Positions 9,745 through 18,791 of a stretch of DNA of 64,000 bases are shown here, in pieces. Made by a program: the position numbers and the translations under genes. Position 1 is the stretch's first letter. The number at the start of each line of letters is the position of its first letter. The notes beneath the pieces were generated by a model. The model saw only the letters and a list, made by a program, of their open reading frames with translations, made no database searches and was not told the origin of the DNA. The stretch comes from Cytobacillus sp. NJ13 (GTDB taxonomy: Bacteria; Bacillota; Bacilli; Bacillales; Cytobacillaceae): the NCBI GenBank assembly GCA_030348385.1, contig JAUCFP010000006.1:1736001-1800000 (forward strand). The letters run 5' to 3'.

Positions 9745-9772
9745 GGTAATACCCTGCTCAATTGCAGGATAA

Positions 9773-10003
9773 TTATTCGATGATCTCTAAAAAGATCTTC
9801 TTTTGTTCTGATGAACCTGCTGCATAGACAACGGTCCGTATTGCTTTCGCAACGCGCCCTTGCTTCCCAATTACTTTCCCCATGTCATTCTTGTTGACGG
9901 AAAGCTGATAGGTTACGCGCTGATCCTCTTCTTGGACATTCACTTGAACGTCTTCCGGAAAATCAACAAGGGGCTTAACAATCGTTTCGATAAGCTCTTT
10001 CAT
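9773..10003 (-). CDS. khpA: KH-domain RNA-binding protein KhpA (YlqC)
   Basis: A 76-residue single KH-domain protein. The GxxG loop appears as GKVIGKQG (residues 42-49), followed by AKAIRTVVYAAG. In Firmicutes KhpA pairs with KhpB/Jag and influences cell elongation and RNA metabolism. It follows rpsP by 11 bases and shares its transcript. The ribosome binding site is weak, so coupling to rpsP translation may matter. Confidence 0.94.
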   Translation of the reverse strand: MKELIETIVKPLVDFPEDVQVNVQEEDQRVTYQLSVNKNDMGKVIGKQGRVAKAIRTVVYAAGSSEQKKIFLEIIE

Positions 10004-10014
10004 CTTATAGTGAA

Positions 10015-10311
<297 letters not shown>

Positions 10312-10325
10312 TCACACAAGATAGT

Positions 10326-10355
10326 ATAATATCAGATAGTTAATTAGTTTGTAAA
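10326..10355 (-). promoter_or_regulatory. Sigma-A-type promoter of rpsP-khpA
   Basis: On the minus strand TTTACA (10355-10350) and TATTAT (10331-10326) are 18 bases apart, about 40 bases before the rpsP start. The palindromic repeat at 10393-10519 lies just upstream, so rpsP is probably transcribed separately from ffh. Confidence 0.6.
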
Positions 10356-10392
10356 GGTTTTTTTCTTTACATCTTATGAAAAGCTTAAATGA

Positions 10393-10519
10393 CTGGAAAA
10401 GCGCAAGCGCCTTGATCACCCCCGACAAGCACAAGACGAGCCTTTCGAAAAGGCGTTCTTTGCCTTTTTGGGAGGATTGGCTTGTGAACTTGAGGGGGTA
10501 GGCGCTGGAGCTAGACATT
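10393..10519. repeat. Palindromic intergenic repeat, copy 1 (long form)
   Basis: A 127-base element filling most of the ffh-rpsP gap and ending two bases from the ffh stop. Its left end (GGAAAAGCGCAAGCGCCTTG) and right end (GGGGGTAGGCGCTGGAGCTA) recur almost unchanged at 57962-58024. The ends pair with each other: GCGCCT with AGGCGC, and ACCCCC with GGGGGT. The centre is an extra imperfect hairpin (ACAAGC and GCTTGT arms). On the minus strand it can fold directly after ffh, so it may act as a terminator or 3' stabiliser. It resembles small dispersed palindromic repeats common in Bacillaceae genomes. There is no open reading frame. Confidence 0.75.
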
Positions 10520-10520
10520 A

Positions 10521-11873
10521 CTAAAAAGGGTTAAAAGGAAGCTTAAACCCGCCTTTTTTCTTACTTTTTTGCTGCATGCCAGCCATTTGCTTCATCATCT
10601 TTTTCATGTCTTCAAATTGCTTCAGCAGACGGTTGACTTCAGGCACGGTTCTTCCGCTTCCCTTGGCAATCCGTTTGCGGCGGCTTGCATTGATGATTTC
10701 CGGATGAGTTTTCTCTTCCTTTGTCATCGATTTAATAATCGCTTCAACGTGAGTGATTTGCTTCTCGTCGATTTGGATATTATTCAAGCCTTTGATTTTG
10801 TTGGCGCCAGGCATCATTTTCAGAAGCTCGTCAAGAGGCCCCATATTGCGGACCTGTCCAAGCTGATCCAAAAAGTCGTCAAATGTGAAGGAAGCAGTGC
10901 GCATCTTCTGCTCAAGCTCTTTTGCCTTTTCTTCATCCACATTAGCCTGTGCTTTTTCAATTAGGGATAGGACATCTCCCATACCTAATATACGGGATGC
11001 CATCCGTTCTGGATGGAACGCTTCAAGCGCATCCAGCTTTTCGCCAAGACCGACGAATTTAATCGGCGTATTTGTTACGGATCTAATGGATAGAGCCGCA
11101 CCGCCTCGGGTATCGCCATCCAGCTTCGTCAGGACAACCCCAGTAAGACCCAGCAGATCATTGAAGCTTTGCGCTACGTTAACCGCATCTTGACCGGTCA
11201 TGGCGTCTACAACAAGGAAAATTTCATCTGGATCGGAAAGCTCTTTGATTTGCTTTAGCTCATCCATTAAGGCTTCATCCACATGCAGTCTTCCTGCTGT
11301 ATCGATCAGAACATAATCATGATGATCCTCTTTTGCCTTTGCGATTGCCTGTTTTGCAATTTCAACAGGACTGACTTGATCACCAAGGGAGAAGACCGGC
11401 ATATTAAGCTGTTTGCCAAGCGTTTCGAGCTGTTTAATCGCCGCAGGGCGGTAAATATCTGCAGCAACCAGCATCGGATTGCGGTTATACTTTTTGCGGA
11501 GCAGGTTTGCAAGCTTTCCGGTTGTAGTCGTTTTACCGGCACCCTGAAGACCGACCATCATAATGACTGTCGGCGGGCGATTGGAGACAGCAATTTTGCT
11601 TTGCTCTCCGCCCATCAGTTCCGTTAATTCTTCTTTAACAACCTTAATTACCTGCTGTCCTGGCGTCAGGCTCTTTAATACTTCCTGCCCGACAGCGCGT
11701 TCGCTGACTTTTTTGACAAACTCTTTGACGACTTTGAAGTTTACGTCCGCTTCCAAAAGGGCGAGACGGACTTCACGCATCATTTCTTTTACATCCGCTT
11801 CATTGATTTTGCCTTTTCCGCGGATCTTCTGAATTGTATTTTGCAGTCGGTCGGCCAATCCTTCAAATGCCAT
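10521..11873 (-). CDS. ffh: Signal recognition particle protein Ffh
   Basis: GTPase subunit of SRP; it binds signal sequences emerging from the ribosome and delivers them to FtsY. Its N domain is followed by the G domain with GLQGAGKTTT at residues 108-117, DTAGR and TKLDGD. The C-terminal M domain is methionine-rich (MKKMMKQMAGMQQ). The length of 450 matches B. subtilis. AGGAGG precedes the ATG. It lies 12 bases after ylxM, which is usually co-expressed with it. Here ftsY is 13 kb away instead of adjacent. Confidence 0.98.
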   Translation of the reverse strand: MAFEGLADRLQNTIQKIRGKGKINEADVKEMMREVRLALLEADVNFKVVKEFVKKVSERAVGQEVLKSLTPGQQVIKVVKEELTELMGGEQSKIAVSNRPPTVIMMVGLQGAGKTTTTGKLANLLRKKYNRNPMLVAADIYRPAAIKQLETLGKQLNMPVFSLGDQVSPVEIAKQAIAKAKEDHHDYVLIDTAGRLHVDEALMDELKQIKELSDPDEIFLVVDAMTGQDAVNVAQSFNDLLGLTGVVLTKLDGDTRGGAALSIRSVTNTPIKFVGLGEKLDALEAFHPERMASRILGMGDVLSLIEKAQANVDEEKAKELEQKMRTASFTFDDFLDQLGQVRNMGPLDELLKMMPGANKIKGLNNIQIDEKQITHVEAIIKSMTKEEKTHPEIINASRRKRIAKGSGRTVPEVNRLLKQFEDMKKMMKQMAGMQQKSKKKGGFKLPFNPF

Positions 11874-11885
11874 ATATGCCGCCTC

Positions 11886-12218
11886 CTAATCTAATTTCTC
11901 AAGCTCTGCCACTGCTTCTTCCAATGCATCTCGGGAAGGGGAGCCTTCCTTGAGCATCTCTTTTATTTCTGCAATCAGCTTGCTGCGCTCTTGAAATTTA
12001 TGAAATAATAATAGCTTTTCTTCATACTCTTCAAGCATTGCTTCTGTTCTTTTAATGTTGTCATATACCGCTTGCCGGCTAACATCATATTCCTCGGCAA
12101 TCTCTCCAAGCGAAAAATCATCCAGGTAGTACAGGGACATATAGCTTCTCTGCTTAGGAGTTAACAACGACTGATAGAAATCATAAAGGTAGTTCATCCT
12201 CGTTGTTTTTTCGAGCAT
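11886..12218 (-). CDS. ylxM: YlxM, putative SRP-associated HTH protein (UPF0122)
   Basis: A 110-residue protein with a sigma-70 region-4-like helix-turn-helix ([20 protein letters not shown], residues about 35-54). The N-terminal segment is [20 protein letters not shown]. It is always found before ffh. In streptococci YlxM binds SRP components and modulates its GTPase activity; a DNA-binding role is not shown. It starts at ATG 12218 with GGGGGA upstream and has a strong promoter of its own. Confidence 0.93.
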   Translation of the reverse strand: MLEKTTRMNYLYDFYQSLLTPKQRSYMSLYYLDDFSLGEIAEEYDVSRQAVYDNIKRTEAMLEEYEEKLLLFHKFQERSKLIAEIKEMLKEGSPSRDALEEAVAELEKLD

Positions 12219-12258
12219 CCCTATTCCCCCTTGTTAAGTGAAAAGCCTTTACAAAGTA

Positions 12259-12287
12259 AGTTTACATAGAATTTCATATCATGTCAA
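12259..12287 (-). promoter_or_regulatory. Strong sigma-A-type promoter of ylxM-ffh
   Basis: On the minus strand TTGACA (12287-12282) and TAAACT (12264-12259) are exactly 17 bases apart, 41 bases before the ylxM ATG. It lets the SRP genes be expressed independently of the accessory operon upstream. No clear terminator follows that operon, so read-through is also possible. Confidence 0.75.
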
Positions 12288-12368
12288 GAAAATATCTTTA
12301 CAGCGTTGGCAGTTCTTATTTCCAGATGAAAGCTTCAGGCAAAAATTAAACTGGCATTCAATCTGATT

Positions 12369-15152
12369 TTACTTATTTTTCCTATTTTTTGCATCCAGCA
12401 GCCTTTTCATGCGCTCTTCTCTTTCTTTCGGCGAGGGTTCTGCTGCTGGTTTTGGCCGGTTTGGTTTTTTCTTTTCTTTTGTTTTTTCCGGTGTTTCTTT
12501 TACAGAAGTTTCCCTTTGAAGTTTAACGGGCATCTGCACGGAAGGAGATTGTTTTTCCCTGGAAGCTTTAAGGTTTTGAATTTTCATAGGCTCCTCTGGC
12601 TTTTCCTTTTTCTTGCTGTTTTTCTTCAAAATTCTCGCTGCGAGAGCAGTTAAGCCAAAGCGCCTTACCGCGATTTCTGAAAAAAAGATCAGGAATGCAG
12701 CGAGAAGAAGCCATTCGCTGATCGGCTGTTTGGTGCTGGCTGGTTTTTTCAGCGATCTGAAAGCTTCTTCTCCGCTTTTCAGCTCCTTGCCGCCAGTCAT
12801 TTTTGAGAGTGACTCCAAATGCTCCTTATTTGTTCCCTTTTGCAGATACTCTTCTGAATAGGGAATAGTAAATCCAGTCTGATGAACCTGTATATTCCCA
12901 TTTTGATCTGTCTGTTTAATATTTAAAAAATACATTCCCGCACTTTCAGGCATTGACGCCTCATATTTACCTGGAGCAGTGAGCCTTATATTGGCTTCTA
13001 TCTGATCGCCCGTTTCCGACACGATAGATGCCTCAATGGGCAAAGACTTGCTTGCCGCAGACTCCAGGCTGAGCACTGTATTGCCATCCTTATTCTCAAC
13101 AGCAACCCTGTATGGTTCACTTTCATATTGCGGCAGGGTTTTGGTGACAAGCTGATTAATAAATGATGGCCACTTTTCCCATCGGGCCCAATCTCCTGAC
13201 CATTTGCCTGAGGAGTCGGATGTAAAGGCAGCTGCCCGCCCCATTCCGTATTGCCATTCAGCAAGTACAGGATCTTCTTTTTCACTTAACAGCGGCACCT
13301 GCGCTCGCGGCTTGGCCGTAGCAGCTATATAGGCATTCATTTCTGGGACACCTTTTTCAAAGAGTGAGGACCATTCAGGGTAGGGCTGGACACTTGGATA
13401 AAATGGATTGTCTTCGATATAGGTTCTCGTAGCCATTACCGTTTCGCGTGATAATATGCTCGGAATGACGGAAGAGTCTATAACATCGTAAAAACGCCCT
13501 GACCCCATTCCCGCAAGATCTTCAAGCAGTCCTCTATCAGCATCCTGACCAAGTGCGACAGTTGATAGAGTGATATTCTTCTCTTTCCCGCTTTCGATTA
13601 AAAGCTCATAGTCTCCATTTGTGGCAGATTGGCCATCTGTCAGCAAAATAATATGCTTTCTCTGAAGCTGCAATTCTTCAAGCTCACTGTATGCTTGTTC
13701 CAGAGAAGTAAAAATTTCTGTCCCCCCGCCTGGTGTAATAGATCTGATTTTTTCAATTGCCTTCTTTTTATCCTTGAGAGGCTCGGTTTCAAGGATTTCC
13801 CATGGCCGGTCATCAAATGCAATGAATCCGATTGTATCTTCTTCACGCAGCAGCTCCACTGAACGGGCAGCCGCCTCTTTCGCCAATTCAATTTTATTCC
13901 CGGCCATGCTTCCAGAACGGTCCATAACTAATACCAGGCCTAAGGAAGGCATTTCTTTCTTGCCCTTGATATCCATATCCACCGGCAGCAATTTCTCAAT
14001 CGGAGTTTTAAAATAGCCCCCCAGCCCGAAGCTTTCTTCACCGCCAAACATAATAAAACCGGTGCCGAATTCCTTAACTGCCTTCTCCATCAACGTCATT
14101 TGATGCTCTGAAATAACTGTTGCAGGAACATTATTAAAAATAATCGACTGATATTGCAAATATCCTGAGAGAACGGTTGGAAGCTCCTCTGGAAGAACCG
14201 TGTCTGTCTCGAGGCCTGAACCTTTTAACAGATTCGCAATATCACCCGAGTCCTTCCCTTGTACGATCAGCACCTTAGGGGTTCCCTTAACATTTACAAC
14301 CGAGTGCAGTGTATTGTTTTCAGAGAAGGCGTCCTGGTCAGCAGCTATCTCTGCTTTATATACGGTTAACCCTGCTGTATCTGCTTTGTGAGTAAAGGTA
14401 TATACATTTTTCCCTTCATTCACTTGAATGGTTTCCTTTAAAACCTCTTTATGGTTTACAGATAATCTGATATCAGCTTCTTTGGCAACATTGCTGGTAA
14501 CTTCTATTGTAATCGGAGCCTCTTCTCCTAAATAAAGTGATGGAGGCATCTTTAATTCTGAAATTGATACATCGTCACCTGCTGCTGTTCTTAATGGTAC
14601 ATAGTCAATCTCGATACTTCGATTCTTTAAAACTGAGGCAGCCTCCAGGCTTTTGCCTGCCGTTTCATTTCCGTCCGTCATCAAGACAATTCTGCCAGAA
14701 GAATCCCTCGGAATGAGTGAAGCGGCAAATTGCAGACCTGCTTCCAGATTCGTTTGAGAATCGTCTGCTTTCCCGTTAAATTCGGTAATAGCTTCACGGT
14801 TCCTGCCCAAATTCTGTTCAAGCACTACATTCTTGCCAAAAGCTGCCACCGTAAATTGATCCTCACTTTTCCTGTGGCTGGCACTGTTTTCTATCCAGGA
14901 GAGTGCCTCCTCATTTGGGCCAATGCTTGCAGACCGGTCGGCCAGAAATACGACGGTCTGTCCCTTAACCGGAAGGACCACCTGGGGAACTGTCAGTGCA
15001 AAAATTAATAATGAGAAAATGACCAGCCTCAGAATAGCAATCCAATATTTTTCTTTTCCTTTCTTCCTGTGATTTCGAATATACAAAAAGACCATTATGA
15101 CAGCAGGAATCAGGAGCAGAAACAGGAAGGGATATTTAACCTCTATGCCCAC
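12369..15152 (-). CDS. Membrane protein with two VWA domains and a GATase-like domain
   Basis: A 927-residue last gene of the accessory operon. Two N-terminal transmembrane segments (about 7-26 and 37-57) precede a VWA domain with the metal-site motif DRSAS at 72-76 and LMTDGNE at about 157-163. A glutamine-amidotransferase-like region follows at about 290-390 (FNNVPATVISEHQ, GTGFIMFGGEESFGLGGY). A second VWA domain has DRSGS at 411-415 and ILLTDGQSATNGDYE. One transmembrane segment near 810-830 precedes a Lys/Pro-rich cytosolic tail of about 85 residues. I chose the GTG at 15152, nine bases after GGGAGG. It overlaps the upstream gene by 17 bases. Likely a scaffold or ligand-binding partner of the MoxR ATPase; no substrate is known. 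Confidence 0.85.
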   Translation of the reverse strand: MGIEVKYPFLFLLLIPAVIMVFLYIRNHRKKGKEKYWIAILRLVIFSLLIFALTVPQVVLPVKGQTVVFLADRSASIGPNEEALSWIENSASHRKSEDQFTVAAFGKNVVLEQNLGRNREAITEFNGKADDSQTNLEAGLQFAASLIPRDSSGRIVLMTDGNETAGKSLEAASVLKNRSIEIDYVPLRTAAGDDVSISELKMPPSLYLGEEAPITIEVTSNVAKEADIRLSVNHKEVLKETIQVNEGKNVYTFTHKADTAGLTVYKAEIAADQDAFSENNTLHSVVNVKGTPKVLIVQGKDSGDIANLLKGSGLETDTVLPEELPTVLSGYLQYQSIIFNNVPATVISEHQMTLMEKAVKEFGTGFIMFGGEESFGLGGYFKTPIEKLLPVDMDIKGKKEMPSLGLVLVMDRSGSMAGNKIELAKEAAARSVELLREEDTIGFIAFDDRPWEILETEPLKDKKKAIEKIRSITPGGGTEIFTSLEQAYSELEELQLQRKHIILLTDGQSATNGDYELLIESGKEKNITLSTVALGQDADRGLLEDLAGMGSGRFYDVIDSSVIPSILSRETVMATRTYIEDNPFYPSVQPYPEWSSLFEKGVPEMNAYIAATAKPRAQVPLLSEKEDPVLAEWQYGMGRAAAFTSDSSGKWSGDWARWEKWPSFINQLVTKTLPQYESEPYRVAVENKDGNTVLSLESAASKSLPIEASIVSETGDQIEANIRLTAPGKYEASMPESAGMYFLNIKQTDQNGNIQVHQTGFTIPYSEEYLQKGTNKEHLESLSKMTGGKELKSGEEAFRSLKKPASTKQPISEWLLLAAFLIFFSEIAVRRFGLTALAARILKKNSKKKEKPEEPMKIQNLKASREKQSPSVQMPVKLQRETSVKETPEKTKEKKKPNRPKPAAEPSPKEREERMKRLLDAKNRKNK

Positions 15153-16908
15153 GGCGATATACCTCCCATTCGATAGCAATCAGTATAAAAGCAATTAACG
15201 CCAGCCAGAACCAGAGGCTTTCGTTCGGCCTTTGGATCATGCTGTTTTTTTCAGAAGATTCTTCATTCAATATGAAAGATTCTTCTATTCCTGCATTTTT
15301 CTCCCTTTCATCCAATAGGACAGAAAAATAATATATTTGATTCCCTGATACCGCCTGGTAAGTCCCTGGAATCACAGGAGCTTTAAAGTTTTCTTTGTTT
15401 AGATCAAGGGAGTATAGATTTTCGTCTTTATTATTGAAAATCTCCCAGCTTCCATTTCCTCTGCCAATATTTATCCATCTTTCTTCTCCGGCACTGAAAT
15501 ATCCGAGGAAATCTGTTTGCTGGGATAACCACTGGTAAGAGTTATACAAAAAGATCGGAAAACCTGGCAGGAGTGGCCAATCTGTGTCGGATAGATCGAA
15601 ATTGACAATAATAATTGGCTGTCCATTCTGCATTCCCTTCTGGATTAAAGGAATGTCCCCACTTTTCAAAACAGTTTCCCATTCTCCTTTCAATGCAGCG
15701 GAAGCGGAACTGATATACACACGGTCAAAGTCTGTATATTCAAATAAAAGATCCTCATCCCCCGAAATTGCCTCTTTAAGTTTTGTTTTTTCCTTGCCTG
15801 TGTTAAAAAAGATCATTGGCAGCTCTGGAAGTTCCGATATTGTGCTTCCTTCTGCTACAACCACACCCTTCATTTCAAAACCTTTAAGAGCAGCGGGATC
15901 TGTCTGCAGCAATTCGGCTCCTATGGTTTGAAAGCCCTTCACTGCAAACGGATTTATATCCCCCATAGTGTAAACCTTTGGTTTTGGGTCTGTGTAAATA
16001 GAGGCAGCGAAATTATCTGCACTGTAGCCGTCATTAATGGAAATGGATGCCTCATAATAAGGTTTTTCAGGCAGGTTTTTAATCTGTACGGTTGTTTGTT
16101 CATTTGCTTTCAATGATAAATTTTGCTCAAATAAGACTTCATCCTCAAATTGGACGGTAAAACCTGTTTCTATATTTCCGGAAGACTGGTTTTCTATCAC
16201 CGCAATGGCTGAGATACCATCACCAGCTGAAGCTGTTCCAAACGATTGCAGCGAGACATTCCCTGCATCCTCTCCAATATTATGTACAACAGTGTATAGG
16301 CCAGCCAGTTCCTCCATTAAATCATTTTTTACAGCCGAATCTGAAAAAATATGAAGGGCTGTGTCTTTTCCTGAAGATAAGGAACCTGCCAATAAGAGGG
16401 CTTTATCCATATTTTCATGTTCATAAGTAAGTTTCAGCCCATCAACGGTTCTGCGAATGGCATTTGGATCATCTTCACGGCTTAATAGGATCTCATTTTT
16501 CTCTCCTGCTTTAATCAAGGTTACCTGCTGGCCATTAAGCTTGGCGGCAAGGTCAAGGATTTCCTCTTTTGCGATTTCAAAACGGCTCTTTCCTCCGTGT
16601 TCAGCCGACATAGAGGCGGATGGGTCTATAATGATGATTAAATGTTCCCCTTTTAAAGAGTCTTCAAGCCAAAATGGGCGCACAAGGGCCAGCATCAATA
16701 GGATCAGAGCCAATAATTGCAGCCAAAATAATAGATTCTGCTGTAGCTTTTTCAGCCAAGGGGAGGCCTGCCATTCGTTCAGAACCTGCTCCCAGAGCAG
16801 ATTGGATGAAATGGTCTTTTCCATGTACTGCTTACGAAAGAAATAAAATAGGATAACTGCTCCTATAAAAATGGCTAAAATAAAATAGATAGGATTTAAG
16901 AATTGCAT
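15136..16908 (-). CDS. BatA-like VWA membrane protein
   Basis: A 590-residue protein. The N-terminal BatA/aerotolerance-type region has two transmembrane segments (about 6-24 and 58-80) with the typical NPIYFILAIFIGAVIL and WLQLLALILLMLALVRPFWL. A VWA domain follows, with DPSAS at 95-99. A large beta-rich extracytoplasmic region comes next, and a C-terminal transmembrane segment lies near 565-585. The ATG at 16908 has GTGAGGA upstream and lies seven bases after the DUF58 stop; an upstream in-frame start would overlap that gene by 119 bases. BatA-type proteins commonly sit beside MoxR and DUF58 genes. Exact function unknown. Confidence 0.88.
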   Translation of the reverse strand: MQFLNPIYFILAIFIGAVILFYFFRKQYMEKTISSNLLWEQVLNEWQASPWLKKLQQNLLFWLQLLALILLMLALVRPFWLEDSLKGEHLIIIIDPSASMSAEHGGKSRFEIAKEEILDLAAKLNGQQVTLIKAGEKNEILLSREDDPNAIRRTVDGLKLTYEHENMDKALLLAGSLSSGKDTALHIFSDSAVKNDLMEELAGLYTVVHNIGEDAGNVSLQSFGTASAGDGISAIAVIENQSSGNIETGFTVQFEDEVLFEQNLSLKANEQTTVQIKNLPEKPYYEASISINDGYSADNFAASIYTDPKPKVYTMGDINPFAVKGFQTIGAELLQTDPAALKGFEMKGVVVAEGSTISELPELPMIFFNTGKEKTKLKEAISGDEDLLFEYTDFDRVYISSASAALKGEWETVLKSGDIPLIQKGMQNGQPIIIVNFDLSDTDWPLLPGFPIFLYNSYQWLSQQTDFLGYFSAGEERWINIGRGNGSWEIFNNKDENLYSLDLNKENFKAPVIPGTYQAVSGNQIYYFSVLLDEREKNAGIEESFILNEESSEKNSMIQRPNESLWFWLALIAFILIAIEWEVYRRGHRG

Positions 16909-16915
16909 TGTGTCC

Positions 16916-17782
16916 TCACCTGACCAGCCCCTTCGCATACAGATCCCTGAAAAGAACGGTCTGAAGATCTCTTGTTTCCGGGGCAAAGATATACTGGCCG
17001 CCATACCGTTTGCATAAAATCTCAAGCTGTTCATTATGTTCTTTTAGGCGCTTTTCATATTCAGCTAATACGGAAGGGCCCATGCTGACATTTACTGCTG
17101 TCCCTGTTTCACTATCAATTAACTTAATATCTCCAGAATATGCAGGGGTCATCTCTTCATCTGCCTGCACCTGAAATAGCCAGAACTCCTGTTTTAACCC
17201 CCTGAGCTTCCAAAAAAGGTTTTCCCAATCCTGAAGCGGCTCAAAACCATCTGCTATTATTACAGCAAGCTGCTGATGTTTAGAAAGAGTTTCTTTCAGA
17301 CAGCCCAGAAAGTTTGTAGAAAGAGCTGCAGGTTCAATTTTTTGGATCTCCATGAACGTTCGCCTGCTGTAAACAGAGCCTTTCCTTTTGATAGGCTGCA
17401 CGCCTGCAGAAGAAACAGCTGAAAAGAAAAGCCGGTCTTCACTTGAAAGCACCATAAAGCTCAAAGCTGATGCCAGCGATTTGGCATATTCCCATTTCTG
17501 CTGGATTTTTGTCATTGAAGACGTTGCATCCAGGTAAACTGCAATAGAAAGCTCCTGCTCATCCAGGAAGCGTTTAATATAATGTTTTTGTGTTCTGCCA
17601 TAGACATTCCAATCTATTTGTCTAATATCGTCACCAGGCTGATAGGCCCTGAAATCAGAGAATTCCATGGAAGATCCGAATTTATGGGATTGCCTGGACC
17701 CTGAATGAAATCCTCTTTTCCTTGTCTTTGCAGCAATCTTTCGTTTTTGAAGCTTTGCAAGTAGAGCATGATGGCTGTTCAT
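16916..17782 (-). CDS. DUF58 domain protein
   Basis: A 288-residue soluble protein. The DUF58 signature DDIRQIDWNVYGRT lies at residues 51-64, after an Arg/Lys-rich N terminus. A VWA-like fold follows, with DATSS at 85-89 in place of DxSxS, so metal binding may be altered. DUF58 proteins are regular partners of MoxR ATPases and are thought to be adaptors. The start overlaps the MoxR stop (TGATG), which indicates coupled translation. Confidence 0.92.
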   Translation of the reverse strand: MNSHHALLAKLQKRKIAAKTRKRGFHSGSRQSHKFGSSMEFSDFRAYQPGDDIRQIDWNVYGRTQKHYIKRFLDEQELSIAVYLDATSSMTKIQQKWEYAKSLASALSFMVLSSEDRLFFSAVSSAGVQPIKRKGSVYSRRTFMEIQKIEPAALSTNFLGCLKETLSKHQQLAVIIADGFEPLQDWENLFWKLRGLKQEFWLFQVQADEEMTPAYSGDIKLIDSETGTAVNVSMGPSVLAEYEKRLKEHNEQLEILCKRYGGQYIFAPETRDLQTVLFRDLYAKGLVR

Positions 17783-18786
17783 CAGCTTTTAGCTCCCCAG
17801 GAAGTTTCGTTTAACAAAGCTTCAATAATCGAATCCGCCGAAATACCCGCTGCTTCTCCCTCAAAGTTCAAAATAAGACGATGCCGCAAAACCGGATAGG
17901 CAGCGTTTTTAATGTCTCCTATTGATACATGGAATCGGCCGGAGCACATGGCTCTTGCTTTTGCCATACTTATCAGACTCTGAAGGCCGCGTGGACCGCT
18001 GCCATATTGGACGTGCTTTTTCACTGTTTCTGGTGCCCCCTCTGATTCCGGGTGCGTGGCAGTGATCATCCAAACAGCATAATCCAGGATTTCATCTGAT
18101 AGGAGAATTTCTCTCGAAAGCTCCTGAAGGGCCATGACATCCTTCAATCCGGCGGCTTTATTTAAATGAGTTTTTTGCGTCCCCGTAGTCCTCCGGGCAA
18201 TTTCTTTTAATTCTTCTTTCGTCGGATAGGCAACATTCACCTTGCATAAAAACCGGTCCGTTTGTGCTTCCGGCAGGGGGTAAGTCCCTTCCATATCAAT
18301 CGGATTTTGAGTTGCGAGTACAAAAAATGGCTTTTCCATCTTTTTGGTTTCGCCCATTATAGTGACCGTTTTTTCTCCCATTGCCTCGAGCAGGGCACTT
18401 TGTGTTTTTGGTGTTGCCCTGTTAATTTCATCTGCCAGGATGATGTTTGCAAATATGGGCCCTTTATGAAAACTGAATATTTGCCTGCCTGCTTCATCAG
18501 GCTGAAGCAGCATGGTTCCGGTTATATCGGATGGCATAATATCAGGGGTGAATTGAATGCGTGAAAATTTGAGATCCAGCACTTCTGCAATGGTTTTAAT
18601 CAGCATGGTTTTACCCAGACCAGGCAAACCTTCAAGCAAAACATGCCCTCCTGAGAATATGCTCCATAAAACATGATCGACTACTTCTTCCTGGCCGACT
18701 ATGAATGTTTGAATTTCATCTTTCACTCTTGCAATAATATCTGCTGCTTGTGCGAATTGCTGTTCTTTTTCCTGTGTTGCGGACAT
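17782..18786 (-). CDS. MoxR-family AAA+ ATPase
   Basis: A 334-residue cytosolic ATPase. Walker A is GLPGLGKT (residues 53-60) and Walker B is IILADEIN (about 115-122), followed by the MoxR signature RATPKTQSALLEAMGE. Sensor 1 (FFVLATQNPIDMEGTYPLPEAQTDRF) and an arginine-rich C-terminal lid (YGSGPRGLQSLISMAKARA) are complete. MoxR ATPases work with VWA proteins to mature or remodel other complexes. I chose the ATG at 18786, eight bases after AAGGAG, over the GTG three codons upstream. It sits in the middle of the operon, between its probable membrane and VWA partners. Confidence 0.95.
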   Translation of the reverse strand: MSATQEKEQQFAQAADIIARVKDEIQTFIVGQEEVVDHVLWSIFSGGHVLLEGLPGLGKTMLIKTIAEVLDLKFSRIQFTPDIMPSDITGTMLLQPDEAGRQIFSFHKGPIFANIILADEINRATPKTQSALLEAMGEKTVTIMGETKKMEKPFFVLATQNPIDMEGTYPLPEAQTDRFLCKVNVAYPTKEELKEIARRTTGTQKTHLNKAAGLKDVMALQELSREILLSDEILDYAVWMITATHPESEGAPETVKKHVQYGSGPRGLQSLISMAKARAMCSGRFHVSIGDIKNAAYPVLRHRLILNFEGEAAGISADSIIEALLNETSWGAKS

Positions 18787-18791
18787 TGAAG

